DNA of 64,000 nt, taken from positions 1-64,000 of the forward strand of contig JACRCQ010000072.1 in NCBI GenBank assembly GCA_016218915.1, given 5' to 3'. Made by a program: the position numbers and the translations under genes. Below, one piece after another: positions 25,675 to 34,854 of this stretch (position 1 is the first letter of the stretch; every line of letters starts with the position of its first letter). Source of the stretch: Deltaproteobacteria bacterium. Lineage in GTDB: Bacteria > Myxococcota_A > Polyangia > Polyangiales > Polyangiaceae. A model generated the notes under the pieces. That model made no database searches and was not told the DNA's origin. It saw only the letters and a list, made by a program, of their open reading frames with translations.

Positions 25675-26576
25675 AGCAACTTCCGCACAACCGCTTCCAG
25701 CGCATCGATCAGCCCCGAATGCGTTCCCGGACACGGCGTGCGACGAAACACCAGCCCCTGCTCAGCTGCGATCGCCTTGGCTTCGATGTCGAGGTCGTAA
25801 AGTGTCTCCACGTGCTCGGCCAGGAACCCGACCGGAGCCACCAGCACGCTCGTCGCTCCAGTCTGCTTGGCGCGCTGGAACACGGTTGGCAGATCCGGGC
25901 CGAGCCACGGCTCGCCCGTGAAACCCTGGCTCTGGAACGCCTGGATCGCCGGCAGCGCGTCGTTGCCCAGCCGCGCGATCACGCCCTGCGCGGTCTCGGC
26001 CACGAGCGTGGGATACGGATCGCCCGCTTCCACCACGCGCATGGGAAGCGAGTGGGCCGACGGAATGAGCACGGTGCGTGCAAGCTCCCTCGGGTCGAGT
26101 GCGCTGAGCTGGTCGCGAATCAGCGAAGCGAACGCGTCGAGCAGCGCGGGCTCGCTTCCGATGCACGGCGCCACCACGAGCTCGGGCACGGGCGTGCCGT
26201 TGGCAGCGAGCTTCGCAGCGGATTCGCGCAGCACTTGCTCGTAGACGAACGCGCTGTGAGGCGCCATCACCACGCTCACGAGCTTGCGCACTCCCTGGGC
26301 TGCGGCCTGCTCGAGCACTTCGTGCATGTAGGGGTGCCACATGCGCATCGCCACGAAGCACGGCAGCCCGATGCGCCCGGACAAGAGCTCAGCCTGCTGG
26401 CGCGTGGTGTCGACAAGGGGCGAGCGGCCTCCGATGGCGGTGTATCTTCGCTGCACCTCCTCGACGATCTCGGCTGGCGTAGGCCGACCCCTGCGAATGT
26501 TGTTCAGGAAAGCAGGGATCTGATCGATCGAGTCCGGGGTGCCATGCGCCACGAGCAGCAGGGCGACGTCGTTCAT
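25671..26576 (-). CDS. hemH: Ferrochelatase
   Basis: A 301-residue enzyme, close to the usual length for bacterial HemH, that inserts Fe2+ into the tetrapyrrole at the end of haem synthesis. Visible family features are the N-terminal LLVAHGTP, the SAHSLPMRVVEAGDPY segment with the metal-binding/catalytic His, and the GFLAEHVETLYDLDIEA segment with the conserved Glu. It lies 20 bases downstream of hemE and overlaps the CAP gene start. It could be the coproporphyrin-type or the protoporphyrin-type enzyme, which the sequence alone does not settle for me. It acts in the cytoplasm at the membrane surface. Confidence 0.9.
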   Translation of the reverse strand: MNDVALLLVAHGTPDSIDQIPAFLNNIRRGRPTPAEIVEEVQRRYTAIGGRSPLVDTTRQQAELLSGRIGLPCFVAMRMWHPYMHEVLEQAAAQGVRKLVSVVMAPHSAFVYEQVLRESAAKLAANGTPVPELVVAPCIGSEPALLDAFASLIRDQLSALDPRELARTVLIPSAHSLPMRVVEAGDPYPTLVAETAQGVIARLGNDALPAIQAFQSQGFTGEPWLGPDLPTVFQRAKQTGATSVLVAPVGFLAEHVETLYDLDIEAKAIAAEQGLVFRRTPCPGTHSGLIDALEAVVRKLL

Positions 26577-26596
26577 GAGCTTGCCTCGATAGCTTC

Positions 26597-27667
26597 TCAG
26601 TCCTTGGGGCCCGAAGAGCCGCGCGGAGAGCTTCCCACGCGTGAATGCGGTCCGGAGGTCTCGGTGTGCACGAAGTCGACCAGGGCTTCGACCTCTTCGA
26701 CCGGGGTTCCGGGCAGGATTCCATGCCCGAGGTTGAAGATGTGCCCGGGGCGGGTTGCGGCCTGCAGAAGCACAGCGCGGGCCTGCTCCTGGATCACGCT
26801 GCGCGGAGCAAAGAGCACCGTCGGATCGAGGTTGCCTTGCACCGCCTTGTCGTAGCCCACCCGTCCCCAGGCTTCGCCCAGACGATCTCGCCAGTCGACT
26901 CCGATCACAGTGCCTCCGGCCTGTGCCATCAGCTCGAGCAACGTGGAAGTCCCGGTGCCGAAGTGGATCACAGGCACGCCCGTGGACTGCACGTCGGACA
27001 GGATTGCTCGCATGTGGGGCGCGATGAACCGCGTGTAGTCGTCCGGGCCCAGCTGCCCGACCCAGGAATCGAACACCTGCAATGCCTGCGCGCCAGCAGC
27101 GACCTGGGCTCGCAAGAAGCGACGAACGACCTCAGCGAGCTTTCCCATGAGGCGGTGCCAGGCTTCGGGCTCGGCGTACATCAACCGCTTGGTGGCCGTG
27201 AAGTGCGCCGACTTTCCCCCTTCGATCAGGTAGCTGGCCAGGGTGAAGGGCGCTCCCGCAAAGCCGATCAGGGGTACCTTGAGCTCGCGCCGGAGCATGC
27301 GGATCGCTTCGAGGCAGTAGCCGAGAGATTCTTCTGGGTCGATCAGGCGAAGCTTATCGATGTCCGCGGATGTGCGGATCGGCTCGTGAACGACCGGGCC
27401 CTCGCCTTTCGCGAAGTCGAAGGGAGCGCCCATGGGCTCCAGGGGCAGCAGGATATCGGCGAAGAGGATGGCCGCATCGACGCCGAAGCGCAGGGGCTGG
27501 AGCGTGACCTGCGTGGCGAGCTCGGGCGTGCGGCAGACCTCGAGCATCGAATACTTTGCGCGAATTTCGAGGTATTCGGCCATGTACCGGCCAGCCTGGC
27601 GCATGAACCAGACCGGCGTTGCATCCACAGGTTCGCGTCGGCAGGCGCGCAGGAAGCGATCGTTCAT
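26597..27667 (-). CDS. hemE: Uroporphyrinogen III decarboxylase
   Basis: A 356-residue cytoplasmic enzyme converting uroporphyrinogen III to coproporphyrinogen III by four decarboxylations. The N-terminal signature FMRQAGRYMAEY carries the two substrate-binding Arg, and ILFADILLPLEPMG contains the catalytic Asp. VIHFGTGTSTLLELM, GVDWRDRLGEAW and NLGHGILPGTP match the family C-terminal half. The last 20 residues (Ser/Gly/Pro-rich) are an extra tail. It is the first gene of a hemE-hemH-CAP operon and divergent from the FHA gene at 27848. Confidence 0.93.
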   Translation of the reverse strand: MNDRFLRACRREPVDATPVWFMRQAGRYMAEYLEIRAKYSMLEVCRTPELATQVTLQPLRFGVDAAILFADILLPLEPMGAPFDFAKGEGPVVHEPIRTSADIDKLRLIDPEESLGYCLEAIRMLRRELKVPLIGFAGAPFTLASYLIEGGKSAHFTATKRLMYAEPEAWHRLMGKLAEVVRRFLRAQVAAGAQALQVFDSWVGQLGPDDYTRFIAPHMRAILSDVQSTGVPVIHFGTGTSTLLELMAQAGGTVIGVDWRDRLGEAWGRVGYDKAVQGNLDPTVLFAPRSVIQEQARAVLLQAATRPGHIFNLGHGILPGTPVEEVEALVDFVHTETSGPHSRVGSSPRGSSGPKD

Positions 27668-27803
27668 CCAGGGACCTCTTCGGAGGGGTTTTCTCGATCA
27701 GGGTGAGGCAGGGCGCAATCTGGTACGAAGCCGCCCCGGCGGCTACGGGGGGGCATCGGTTTTGTGCTGATCGCTGACGAATCGGGCTGCTCTTGGGACC
27801 GGC

Positions 27804-27833
27804 TTGACCGGGCCGCGGCGCCGCGGCTACAAG
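27804..27833 (+). promoter_or_regulatory. Candidate promoter of the FHA gene
   Basis: TTGACC (27804-27809) and TACAAG (27828-27833) are spaced 18 bp, 14 bp before the FHA start codon, so the transcript would have almost no leader. A GC-only 16-bp palindrome (27812-27827) fills the spacer. At this GC content it may be chance. Confidence 0.3.
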
Positions 27834-27847
27834 TGTGGTCGGGCGCA

Positions 27848-29071
27848 ATGGATTTTGAAATCGGCATCGTCTGCGGACGCTGTGACCTGTTCAACCCCAT
27901 GGGCGCGAAACGCTGCTCATGTGGCAACGAGCTCAGCCTGCCCTCCGAGGCCGAAGCCCGCGCATCGTCGCGTCCCGCCGTGCTGGCCGCACTTCAACCC
28001 AGGCCGACCCCGCCTCCTCGCCCCCCGTCGCGTCCGGCCGCCCCGCGCCCTGGCAAAGGCTCGTCCCAGGCCACGGCTGCGATTCGAGACAAAGGCAAGC
28101 CGATAGCCACTCCGGCCAGCCGCCTGGCAGCCCCCCCGCTTTCAGCATGGGTCCCTGACCCTGAACCCCTGGTGCGTGGTCCAGCAATCCCTGGCCCCGC
28201 GCCCAGCAAAGAAGTGGTAGCGTCAACGCCTGCAGCTTCCGCTGCTGCAGGCAAAAGCCCTTTCGCGCATCTTTCCCAGGAGGAGCTCATGGAGCAAGCA
28301 CGCAACTACATCTGCCGGTCGTGCTCGGCATCCGTTCCCGTTGCCCATAAGTTCTGCGGACGCTGCGGCGCCGCGGTTCCGCCCGAGATCTTGAATGCGC
28401 GCACGCTGTTCTTCAGCGACATGCAGAACCCCTCCAAGGCCAAGCTCGTGCTCATCCGAGGAGAGGGCATGGAAGGGCTTTCCTATCACCTGCGCGCTGA
28501 TCAGCACATCGCAGGGCGCAACGGCAACCTGCAATTCCCCGACGACCCCTTTGTGTCGCCGCGTCACGCCAACTTCTACTACCGCGGCGAAAAGCTCGTG
28601 GTCCGTGATGAAGGCTCGCTCAATGGCGTGTACGTCCGCGTGCGCGGCACCGTCGAGCTTGCGATCGGCGACACCTTCCTCGCTGGCGAGCAGCTCTTCC
28701 GTGTCGAGCACAACACGATATCCCCTGACACACCCGAGCGCGACGGCACCTACTTCTACTCGTCGCCCAAGCACCCCGGACCCTTCCGCATCGTGCAGAT
28801 CTTCGAGGGAGGAGCTGCCGGCATGACCGTCTGCGCGCGCTCGGCATCTCTGCAGATCGGACGCGAGGGTGGCGATCTGAACTTCCCCGGCGACCCCTTC
28901 ATGTCCGGCACCCACTGCCGCATCGAAGACTCGGGCGGCAAGATCCTGCTGACCGACCTCAACAGCCGCAATGGCTCGTACATCCGCATCAAGGATGAGC
29001 GCGAGCTGGCTCACGGCGACTACCTGTTCATCGGTCGCAAGCTGCTGCGCGTCGAGCTGAACACCAACTGA
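27848..29071 (+). CDS. Double FHA-domain protein with two zinc ribbons
   Basis: A 407-residue cytoplasmic protein. It starts with a rubredoxin-like ribbon (CGRCDLFNPMGAKRCSCG), then a Pro/Ala-rich linker of about 100 residues. A second zinc ribbon follows (CRSCSASVPVAHKFCGRCG). Then come two FHA domains: the first around residues 200-285 (IAGRNGNLQF, SPRHANFYY, DEGSLNGVYVRV), the second around 325-400 (IGREGGDLNF, SGTHCRIE, DLNSRNGSYIRI). Both keep the GR, SxxH and NG phosphothreonine-recognition residues. It should bind Thr-phosphorylated partners of Ser/Thr kinases such as the one at 52210. It appears to be a single gene divergent from hemE. The role is otherwise unknown. Confidence 0.88.
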   Translation: MDFEIGIVCGRCDLFNPMGAKRCSCGNELSLPSEAEARASSRPAVLAALQPRPTPPPRPPSRPAAPRPGKGSSQATAAIRDKGKPIATPASRLAAPPLSAWVPDPEPLVRGPAIPGPAPSKEVVASTPAASAAAGKSPFAHLSQEELMEQARNYICRSCSASVPVAHKFCGRCGAAVPPEILNARTLFFSDMQNPSKAKLVLIRGEGMEGLSYHLRADQHIAGRNGNLQFPDDPFVSPRHANFYYRGEKLVVRDEGSLNGVYVRVRGTVELAIGDTFLAGEQLFRVEHNTISPDTPERDGTYFYSSPKHPGPFRIVQIFEGGAAGMTVCARSASLQIGREGGDLNFPGDPFMSGTHCRIEDSGGKILLTDLNSRNGSYIRIKDERELAHGDYLFIGRKLLRVELNTN

Positions 29072-29507
29072 CGCCATCCGCTTTCCCGCCTCCGGACGCT
29101 CCAGATCCATCGCGCCCTTCGCTGCGGAACCGGTGAACTTCACCTCAAGAAAATCCCTCGGCAGCCGTGCTTTCTGCTCATGCGAGCGAGAAACCACCGG
29201 TTCAGCAGCGCCTCCCTCGGCACAGCATCGCCTGATCGCGCAGGACGAGCTGAAGCACAGCGCCCAATGCGGCGGCCCAGCATTCCTCCTGCTGCAGGCA
29301 TCGACTGCGATGAGCTCTCATGCGGACGATTTCCGCTCGATGAGCTTGGCGACGACGATGAAGCAACGATGAGCGACGCCTCGCGCAACACGCTGGCGCG
29401 CAGCTCGGCCATGCTGGACCCGGACCTGGCTTGTCTCGACGAGCTGACGACTGCGACGATCCCCGCCCCCAGCCCCTGGGAGGAGTGCGCCGCGCGCTCC
29501 TAGCCCC
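29072..29507. other. Gap with two weak overlapping small ORFs
   Basis: A 436-base stretch between the FHA gene and the minus-strand AgmX-like gene. Two frames show coding-like third-position GC: 29133-29372 (GTG start, 79 codons) and 29369-29503 (ATG, 44 codons), sharing ATGA at 29369-29372. Neither has a clear ribosome-binding site or motif. They may be a decayed gene or a pair of very small genes. No RNA structure was recognised. Confidence 0.35.
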
Positions 29508-30488
29508 TCAACGAATCAAGAACGACTTGTGAACCGTCACGGGCTGACCCTCGAACGGGTCCACGCGCAGGGTTCGGAACACCTTCGCCACGCAGCTCCC
29601 TGTCTTGGTCCCAGCGTAGGGCGCACCATCCACCCGCGCGATCGTCACAGACCCTGACGACGCAAAGGTCACGGACACTCGAGCCACTGCAGCGGGGTCA
29701 TCGTCGGTCCTGCAACCGGACGCGGCACCGACCGCTGCCTGCATGGCGGCCAGAGCGCTGCGGCTGTCGAACGGGGGCAAGACGGGCGCCGGTGCAGGCG
29801 GTGGCTCCGGATCCGGGAGCGCATCGGCCGGCGAGCTCGATGGAGCATCGCTCTTGGGCGACGACTGTCTGGCGAGTCTGCCTGAGGTGACCACCGGAGG
29901 CGCGCTCTTTTCCAGTGGCTGCGCTGCCGCTGCCTCGACCGGGGACTGCGTGGGTCCAATGAAGACTGCTTCAGTGGTCGCTGCTCTCGTCTCCTGAATC
30001 TGAGTCGGCGACGGGCCAGGCGCTGCCGCCGGAGAAGCCGCTTGAGAATGGAACGCTGCGATGGGATGGATCATGGCCAGACCAGCTGCCACGGTCGCCA
30101 AGGCACCGAGCACGAACGAGGAAGCACGCCGCGCGCCGTATCGCAGTCTCGCGGGTGCAGGCTGGGTGAGCGCAGTGGGAAGGATCGTGGTGATGGTCTC
30201 CACCGGCGGCGGGAATGCGAATGTGTCTGGCCCTTCGTCGACGGTGGCAACCCGTCCCATCAGCGACTTCAGATCCACAGTCTCGTTTGTTGCCGGTCGC
30301 ATCGACGGAGGTGGGGGCCGCAGCGTTGCCGCTGCAAGACGTCTACGTGGGGACACGAGCGGGATCGCGTCCGGCACGGTCACCACTTCAACGTCGTCGT
30401 CGAACAGGCTGCACACGCCGGGGGCGGAGTCGAACGCGTCGCGGCAGCAGTCGAAGCTCGGGAGGCTGTTGGGAGCGGTCTTGTTCAT
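29508..30488 (-). CDS. Single-pass protein with a TonB/AgmX-like C-terminal domain
   Basis: A 326-residue protein with an N-terminal cytoplasmic segment of about 115 residues (two Cys pairs near the start), one membrane helix (about 120-145: ASSFVLGALATVAAGLAMIH), a Pro/Ala/Ser-rich periplasmic linker, and a C-terminal 80-residue domain (VSVTFASSGSVTIARVDGAP, then GSCVAKVFRTLRVDPF). That domain has the layout of TonB/AgmX-PglI C-terminal domains, including the GTxxGxCVA motif frequent in myxobacterial paralogues. It probably links inner-membrane energy or signalling to an outer-membrane partner, perhaps in gliding motility, but the partner is unknown. Confidence 0.7.
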   Translation of the reverse strand: MNKTAPNSLPSFDCCRDAFDSAPGVCSLFDDDVEVVTVPDAIPLVSPRRRLAAATLRPPPPSMRPATNETVDLKSLMGRVATVDEGPDTFAFPPPVETITTILPTALTQPAPARLRYGARRASSFVLGALATVAAGLAMIHPIAAFHSQAASPAAAPGPSPTQIQETRAATTEAVFIGPTQSPVEAAAAQPLEKSAPPVVTSGRLARQSSPKSDAPSSSPADALPDPEPPPAPAPVLPPFDSRSALAAMQAAVGAASGCRTDDDPAAVARVSVTFASSGSVTIARVDGAPYAGTKTGSCVAKVFRTLRVDPFEGQPVTVHKSFLIR

Positions 30489-30832
30489 GGCGCCGGACAG
30501 CCTGGCTGCAAGATTCTGACCAGGGGCGACGGCGCGGGCCGTAGGCAGAGCTCCTCATCCCGGAGCCGACAGACAACGCCGATCGCACGTGTTTACGCGC
30601 TCCCAAGCTGCACAGGCTGGCAGCGTGCCGCTGCGAGCACGACATGGTCGCACAACACCCACAGGGCCAGCGCCGATCCAGCTGGATCCTTCGCGATCCA
30701 TCCCTTTGGACGCGACCGAGAGACGATGGATGCTCCGAGCGCATTGACGCTGTGCGAGCGGGACCTTACGTGCACTCGGCTGGGACCGGCCGGTCCCGCA
30801 GCAGAAGGCAGACAAAACGGGGGGATCTGATC
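30489..30832. other. Divergent intergenic region
   Basis: 344 bases between the divergent AgmX-like gene and the cupin gene. No gene is supported. The right half holds the promoter-like and palindromic elements listed separately; the left half shows nothing recognisable beyond short GC-rich dyads. Confidence 0.5.
30744..30797 (+). promoter_or_regulatory. Candidate promoter plus 16-bp perfect palindrome upstream of the cupin gene
   Basis: TTGACG (30744-30749) is followed after 17 bp by TACGTG (30767-30772). A perfect 16-bp palindrome, GGGACCGGCCGGTCCC, lies at 30782-30797, where transcription would begin and 35 bp before the cupin ATG. It may be an operator or a 5'-leader hairpin. Confidence 0.4.
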
Positions 30833-31219
30833 ATGCATGTGGCGAAAAACGACGTAGAGGTTCGGATGCAAATCCCAGGTGCGGTGATCCGTCAGCGCAC
30901 CGAGTTTGGCGATGTGAACGGATTCGACAAGATCAGCGGCGAGTACTTCACCCTTTCAGCAGGTGTCGACACCACGCCACTGTTCGAAGGATTGGAGGGC
31001 GGTCAGTGCCAGTGTCCCCACTGGGGGTTCGTGTTGCGCGGCCAGATCACGACGACGGACGCCAAGGGTGTTCGCGAGACCGTCAAGGCGAACGACCTGT
31101 TCTACTGGCCGCCAGGTCACAACGTGAAGGTCGACGACGACGCAGAGATCGTCATGTTCAGCCCCCAGCGCGAGCACAGCCACGTCATCGATCACATGCT
31201 CGAGAAGGTGAAGGGCTAG
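30833..31219 (+). CDS. Small cupin-domain protein
   Basis: A 128-residue single cupin. The ATG at 30833 follows a ggggga site; the frame upstream is not protein-like. The two cupin motifs are CQCPHWGFVLRGQITT with PGHNVKVDDDAEIVMFSP, so metal ligands could be the His residues of PHWG and PGH plus an upstream Cys or Glu. The Cys-Gln-Cys before the first His is notable. Such small cupins act as isomerases, dioxygenases or sugar-binding sensors, and the substrate cannot be read. It is monocistronic and convergent with the DUF3160 gene. Confidence 0.8.
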   Translation: MHVAKNDVEVRMQIPGAVIRQRTEFGDVNGFDKISGEYFTLSAGVDTTPLFEGLEGGQCQCPHWGFVLRGQITTTDAKGVRETVKANDLFYWPPGHNVKVDDDAEIVMFSPQREHSHVIDHMLEKVKG

Positions 31220-31242
31220 CGCCTTCGCGATTCCTACTGGCT

Positions 31243-33993
31243 CTACAGCTCTGCGGGCTCCTGCCCTTCCTGCTCGGCTTTGCGCATCTCGCCAATCGCA
31301 AAGTCCTGCAGGGGGCGATATTCACTCGCTCCGCGCACCAGGTCGAACTCTCCGATCTTCACGTGCAGCCCTTCCACGGAGGGCGCATGCCACCCGAACC
31401 CTTCCATCGGGGACCCTGCAGTGCTCTTTCGCACAGGGATCGAGAAGGTGAAGCGCACCTCGGCTGCGCCCACGCTCTGCGTTCGCGAAGCCGTGGGAGC
31501 ACCGTGGTGGTTCAGAAGCTCGACGGTGACCGGGCCCAGCGCGCGCGTGCTCTTGGCAACGACCTCGAATTTCCCCTTGCCGTCATCCATCATGCGCAAC
31601 GACAGCGGCGGCTCGGCGACAGCTCGGGCGGTGTAGCTCGACTCCCAGGGCGCAGAGCTTATGCTCAGCTTTGCCGCGTCCGAATCGTCCAGCCTCCGGC
31701 TCGTGGACCCGACGTGCTCCCAGCCGCGCGCCACAGGTCCGGCCATCACTCTGGGCTGGCCGCCGGCATCTACGACGAACAAGCCGAGCCGCGGTGGGGA
31801 AGCGCCGATATAGGCTACTTTCTGCAGGTTCGTGGAGGTGTACCAGTCCGCGATGAATGCGCCGGTGCCTTTGGAATCGTTGTCCCGATGCAGGAACAGG
31901 TCGAAGTACCAACCCGTGTACTGAGGGGGGCCGCCTGTGTCGACGTTGTGCGCGGGAATGTGCTCGGCCACCATGGCGAGCCAGCGCTTCTGCGGCTCGC
32001 TGAGCGCCTTGCCCGCTAGCTCGTCTGCTGCGATGGCCCGCAACACCTTGAGTACCTGTCCGAGACGCTGGAAGTAGACGCCCGCTCCGGAGGCATCCGC
32101 AGGATCCAGCTCTGCGAGTGCAGCTTTCGCACGCTGCGTGTACTCGCTGAGCCCTTCGTACACGCCGAGCGCAGGCTCCACGTAGCCGTCCGGGATCTCG
32201 CAGCCGTACGCGTCGTAGCCCTGCCCTGCAACGAGCACGTAGTTGTGCCGCAGCTGCCCGAAAGCCGTGATCGCGGTGTTCATCCGGAGGTCCTGGAACG
32301 CGGGACCATCCATGAACGACGGCACAGTGCCTTTCGGTGGCTCGGCTGCGCGCAGGATCGCTCCGAGCCAGGCGCCGTACATGCCCTCCCCACGGCGCGA
32401 AGACTCCATCATCTCGGAACGCGCCTTGTCGAGCTGCCCGCCCAGCCCTGGAAATTCCTTGCGATCGTCTGCGAGCATCGACTTGGCCCGATCGTGCCCG
32501 AGCACGTAGGCGATGTCCGCAGCGTGCACCATCATGCGGCCTGGCAGCTCGTCGTGCACCAGGCGACGGCTGATCGCGGCATCATCGACCACCCTGGGGC
32601 CGAGCATGGTGGCGATGGCAGGAAGCTCGTTCGAGCCTTGCGGCATGAAGTGCAGCCGTGCGGTCCGGCGGAAGCTCGAGCCGATCGCAGCGCGCAGGCG
32701 CGCATCCACCCCGGCTTGCCTGAGATCCGTGATTCCCGCTTTGGCGCGCAGCTCGTTGAGCTGCCGAAGGCTCACATCCTCGCGACGGCCCGCGAACAGG
32801 CTCCAGGCCCGATTCAGGCGCTCGATGTTGGCCGAAGCGCCGGTACGTGCAGCGAGATCCGCGAGGGCGAGCGCGAGCACAGCCTCGCGCGGCGTCTCGC
32901 GCGGATCGACTGCGGCATCCGGGTGCGAGCTTCGACAGGAGCGCGACACCAGGTTGAACTCCAGACGCGACAGCCACATGCTCGCGCGGAAGTAGGTCGT
33001 GAGCGTTGCGCCGGGAACGTCGGATACGAACGCGTTCGGGCTCGCGTAGCCCGCGCCGTCGCCGTAGTGACCTCGCGGCCTGAACTGCGAGAAGTCGATC
33101 ATGCGCGGCCTTCCGAACAGCTCGACCTGCGACATCCCTTCCGCCGCTGTGGCGAGATCTACCAGGCTCTTCGCCTGCTCATCGGTCCCGAGAAAGCCAT
33201 GCACCTCCGGTTCTCCCAAGAGCAAAGTGAGAGCCACGGACAGGTACAGATCCAGATCCTGTGCGGTCTCCGCGGGGTAGCTGCCTGCCATCGAAGGCAG
33301 CGCGCAGTGCATGGCCAGCAGCGCCTTGTGGAGCGCCGGGGCGAGCGTCCTGGCTTCGACGGTCGCGATGACCGTATCGTTGGACGCGAACACAGCGTGG
33401 AAGATCGAGTCCGCGGTCACGTAGACGGGCAGCTCGGTCTGGAAGACGTCGTGATAGGCCGTGGCGTAGGAGTCGAGGGGGCGGCCTGCGAGGACCACGA
33501 ATCCGTTGCGACGCAGCATTCCCAGCTCGGAGCGGTTGACATGGACGCGCTCGAGGATCCGATCGAGGTACTGGGGATTGGAGACGCGATCCCAGGCTTG
33601 TCTGGGTGCAGGCGCAGCAGCGTTCTTCGAGGCCAGGATTTCACGCTCTGCGCGCGCGAGGTTGTTGTCCGCGACCTCACAGGTATCCGACGTCCTGGGC
33701 TTGCGCTTGTGGTTGAGCCACCCTTCGTCCGAGGCGGGATCCTCCGGGGGCGCAGCTTCCACAGCGGGGATGGGCTCGCGGGGCGCGCATCGTTCTGCCA
33801 GGGGATCTGCGGTCCGAGGCGGCGAAGGCGCCGCCGACGCCCGGGCGACGGTACGATGGGGTCTTGGAGCGGCACGGCGAGCTGGTGGGGGATTCGCGCC
33901 AAGGCAAGCGGTCAGGCCTGCTGCAAGGAGGAGGAAGGCTGCGGAGCGGCTTCGCACGTGGGTAGGTCGGCCCGAGCCACGATTGTGTGACAA
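31243..33993 (-). CDS. DUF3160-family lipoprotein
   Basis: A 916-residue lipoprotein using a TTG start (33993) or the GTG at 33957. A signal peptide ends at AGLTAC. A Pro/Ala-rich stalk of about 90 residues leads to a large domain of about 700 residues that matches the DUF3160 family of secreted proteins (VYVTADSIFHAVFASNDTV, DLDLYLSVALTLLLGEPEVH, then VAGQGYDAYGCEIPDGYVEP). The fold is mostly helical and no catalytic motif is known. The end of the protein is a beta-rich segment of about 100 residues. DUF3160 proteins are frequent in myxobacteria and their role is unknown. Confidence 0.82.
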   Translation of the reverse strand: MSHNRGSGRPTHVRSRSAAFLLLAAGLTACLGANPPPARRAAPRPHRTVARASAAPSPPRTADPLAERCAPREPIPAVEAAPPEDPASDEGWLNHKRKPRTSDTCEVADNNLARAEREILASKNAAAPAPRQAWDRVSNPQYLDRILERVHVNRSELGMLRRNGFVVLAGRPLDSYATAYHDVFQTELPVYVTADSIFHAVFASNDTVIATVEARTLAPALHKALLAMHCALPSMAGSYPAETAQDLDLYLSVALTLLLGEPEVHGFLGTDEQAKSLVDLATAAEGMSQVELFGRPRMIDFSQFRPRGHYGDGAGYASPNAFVSDVPGATLTTYFRASMWLSRLEFNLVSRSCRSSHPDAAVDPRETPREAVLALALADLAARTGASANIERLNRAWSLFAGRREDVSLRQLNELRAKAGITDLRQAGVDARLRAAIGSSFRRTARLHFMPQGSNELPAIATMLGPRVVDDAAISRRLVHDELPGRMMVHAADIAYVLGHDRAKSMLADDRKEFPGLGGQLDKARSEMMESSRRGEGMYGAWLGAILRAAEPPKGTVPSFMDGPAFQDLRMNTAITAFGQLRHNYVLVAGQGYDAYGCEIPDGYVEPALGVYEGLSEYTQRAKAALAELDPADASGAGVYFQRLGQVLKVLRAIAADELAGKALSEPQKRWLAMVAEHIPAHNVDTGGPPQYTGWYFDLFLHRDNDSKGTGAFIADWYTSTNLQKVAYIGASPPRLGLFVVDAGGQPRVMAGPVARGWEHVGSTSRRLDDSDAAKLSISSAPWESSYTARAVAEPPLSLRMMDDGKGKFEVVAKSTRALGPVTVELLNHHGAPTASRTQSVGAAEVRFTFSIPVRKSTAGSPMEGFGWHAPSVEGLHVKIGEFDLVRGASEYRPLQDFAIGEMRKAEQEGQEPAEL

Positions 33994-34046
33994 GGGACCG
34001 CCGAAGAATACCAGCTCCCCTCATGCACGATCGACGTCCAGTTGGT

Positions 34047-34811
34047 ATGCTTGCCAGGATGGATCGGTGGCTCGCACGCTGGGCAAGCTGGCTCGGGTCG
34101 GCAATCGTCGCTTCGTCCGCTGCCTGCGCAGCGAGTGCGCCCCCGCTCGACCCACAGGCGCCAGCCACGGTCGTGCAGCTCCAGCCCGTGCCGACATCCG
34201 TGCCAGTGATGGCCACAGAGCCTGTTGCCGCTGAGCCGCAACCTCCGGTCTTGGCGGGAGCGGTGCTCGAAGTCGGAGGCGTGCGCCCTGGCATGACGAT
34301 CGACGCGCTTCGCCAGGTCCTCGGGCCTGAGGCGAAGTCGGAACCGTACGATGCCGTCAGGGCGACCTGGGAGGCTGCGGGCTACGACACGACCGCGCAG
34401 ATCGAGTTCCTCGTCGGGTTCGACACCGTGCTCACCTACAACGAAGGAAACGCGAGGACGACCCATCCGTTCTGGAGCATTTTTGCCCAGGACGGCCGCG
34501 TGTCGGTGATGAAGCTCACGAAGTACGTTCCGGGCACCGGCCCCTTGTCCAACACCGGGTTTCCTCCATCGTGCTTTCTGACGCGCGATCCGAGGGGAAT
34601 CCAGGAGACGTTCGGAAGCCGATTCATCCAGGTCGAGAGCAACACGAGCGGGCACACGTCGTTCCACTTCCTGGAGCGCGGAATCACCGTCCTGACCAAG
34701 GACCGGCAGATCGCGGTCTTCGACATCTACCTGCCCATCGTCGGCCCGAGACGCGACTTTGTCGCTCAGTCGTTGGAGCCGTCCAGCGGACAGAGTCCCG
34801 GCACACCCTAG
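34047..34811 (+). CDS. Putative lipoprotein of unknown function
   Basis: A 254-residue protein with a signal peptide ending in the lipobox-like VASSAAC, a Pro/Val-rich linker of about 45 residues and one globular domain (about 75-240). The segment VGGVRPGMTIDALRQVLGPE resembles the start of small beta-rich periplasmic domains in which a Gly-Met-Thr turn precedes a helix, but I cannot name the family. The start is ATG 34047 or 34059. It lies 43 bp upstream of the RND gene on the same strand and could be its accessory lipoprotein. Confidence 0.6.
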   Translation: MLARMDRWLARWASWLGSAIVASSAACAASAPPLDPQAPATVVQLQPVPTSVPVMATEPVAAEPQPPVLAGAVLEVGGVRPGMTIDALRQVLGPEAKSEPYDAVRATWEAAGYDTTAQIEFLVGFDTVLTYNEGNARTTHPFWSIFAQDGRVSVMKLTKYVPGTGPLSNTGFPPSCFLTRDPRGIQETFGSRFIQVESNTSGHTSFHFLERGITVLTKDRQIAVFDIYLPIVGPRRDFVAQSLEPSSGQSPGTP

Positions 34812-34854
34812 CAGCGCGTCTGGCGCTTCTGCGTTGTAGCCCTAGGCTCCGTGA

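Noticed and set aside
27812-27827. 16-bp palindrome as a regulator site
   Set aside because: Consists only of G and C in a GC-rich region; symmetry at this composition is expected by chance.
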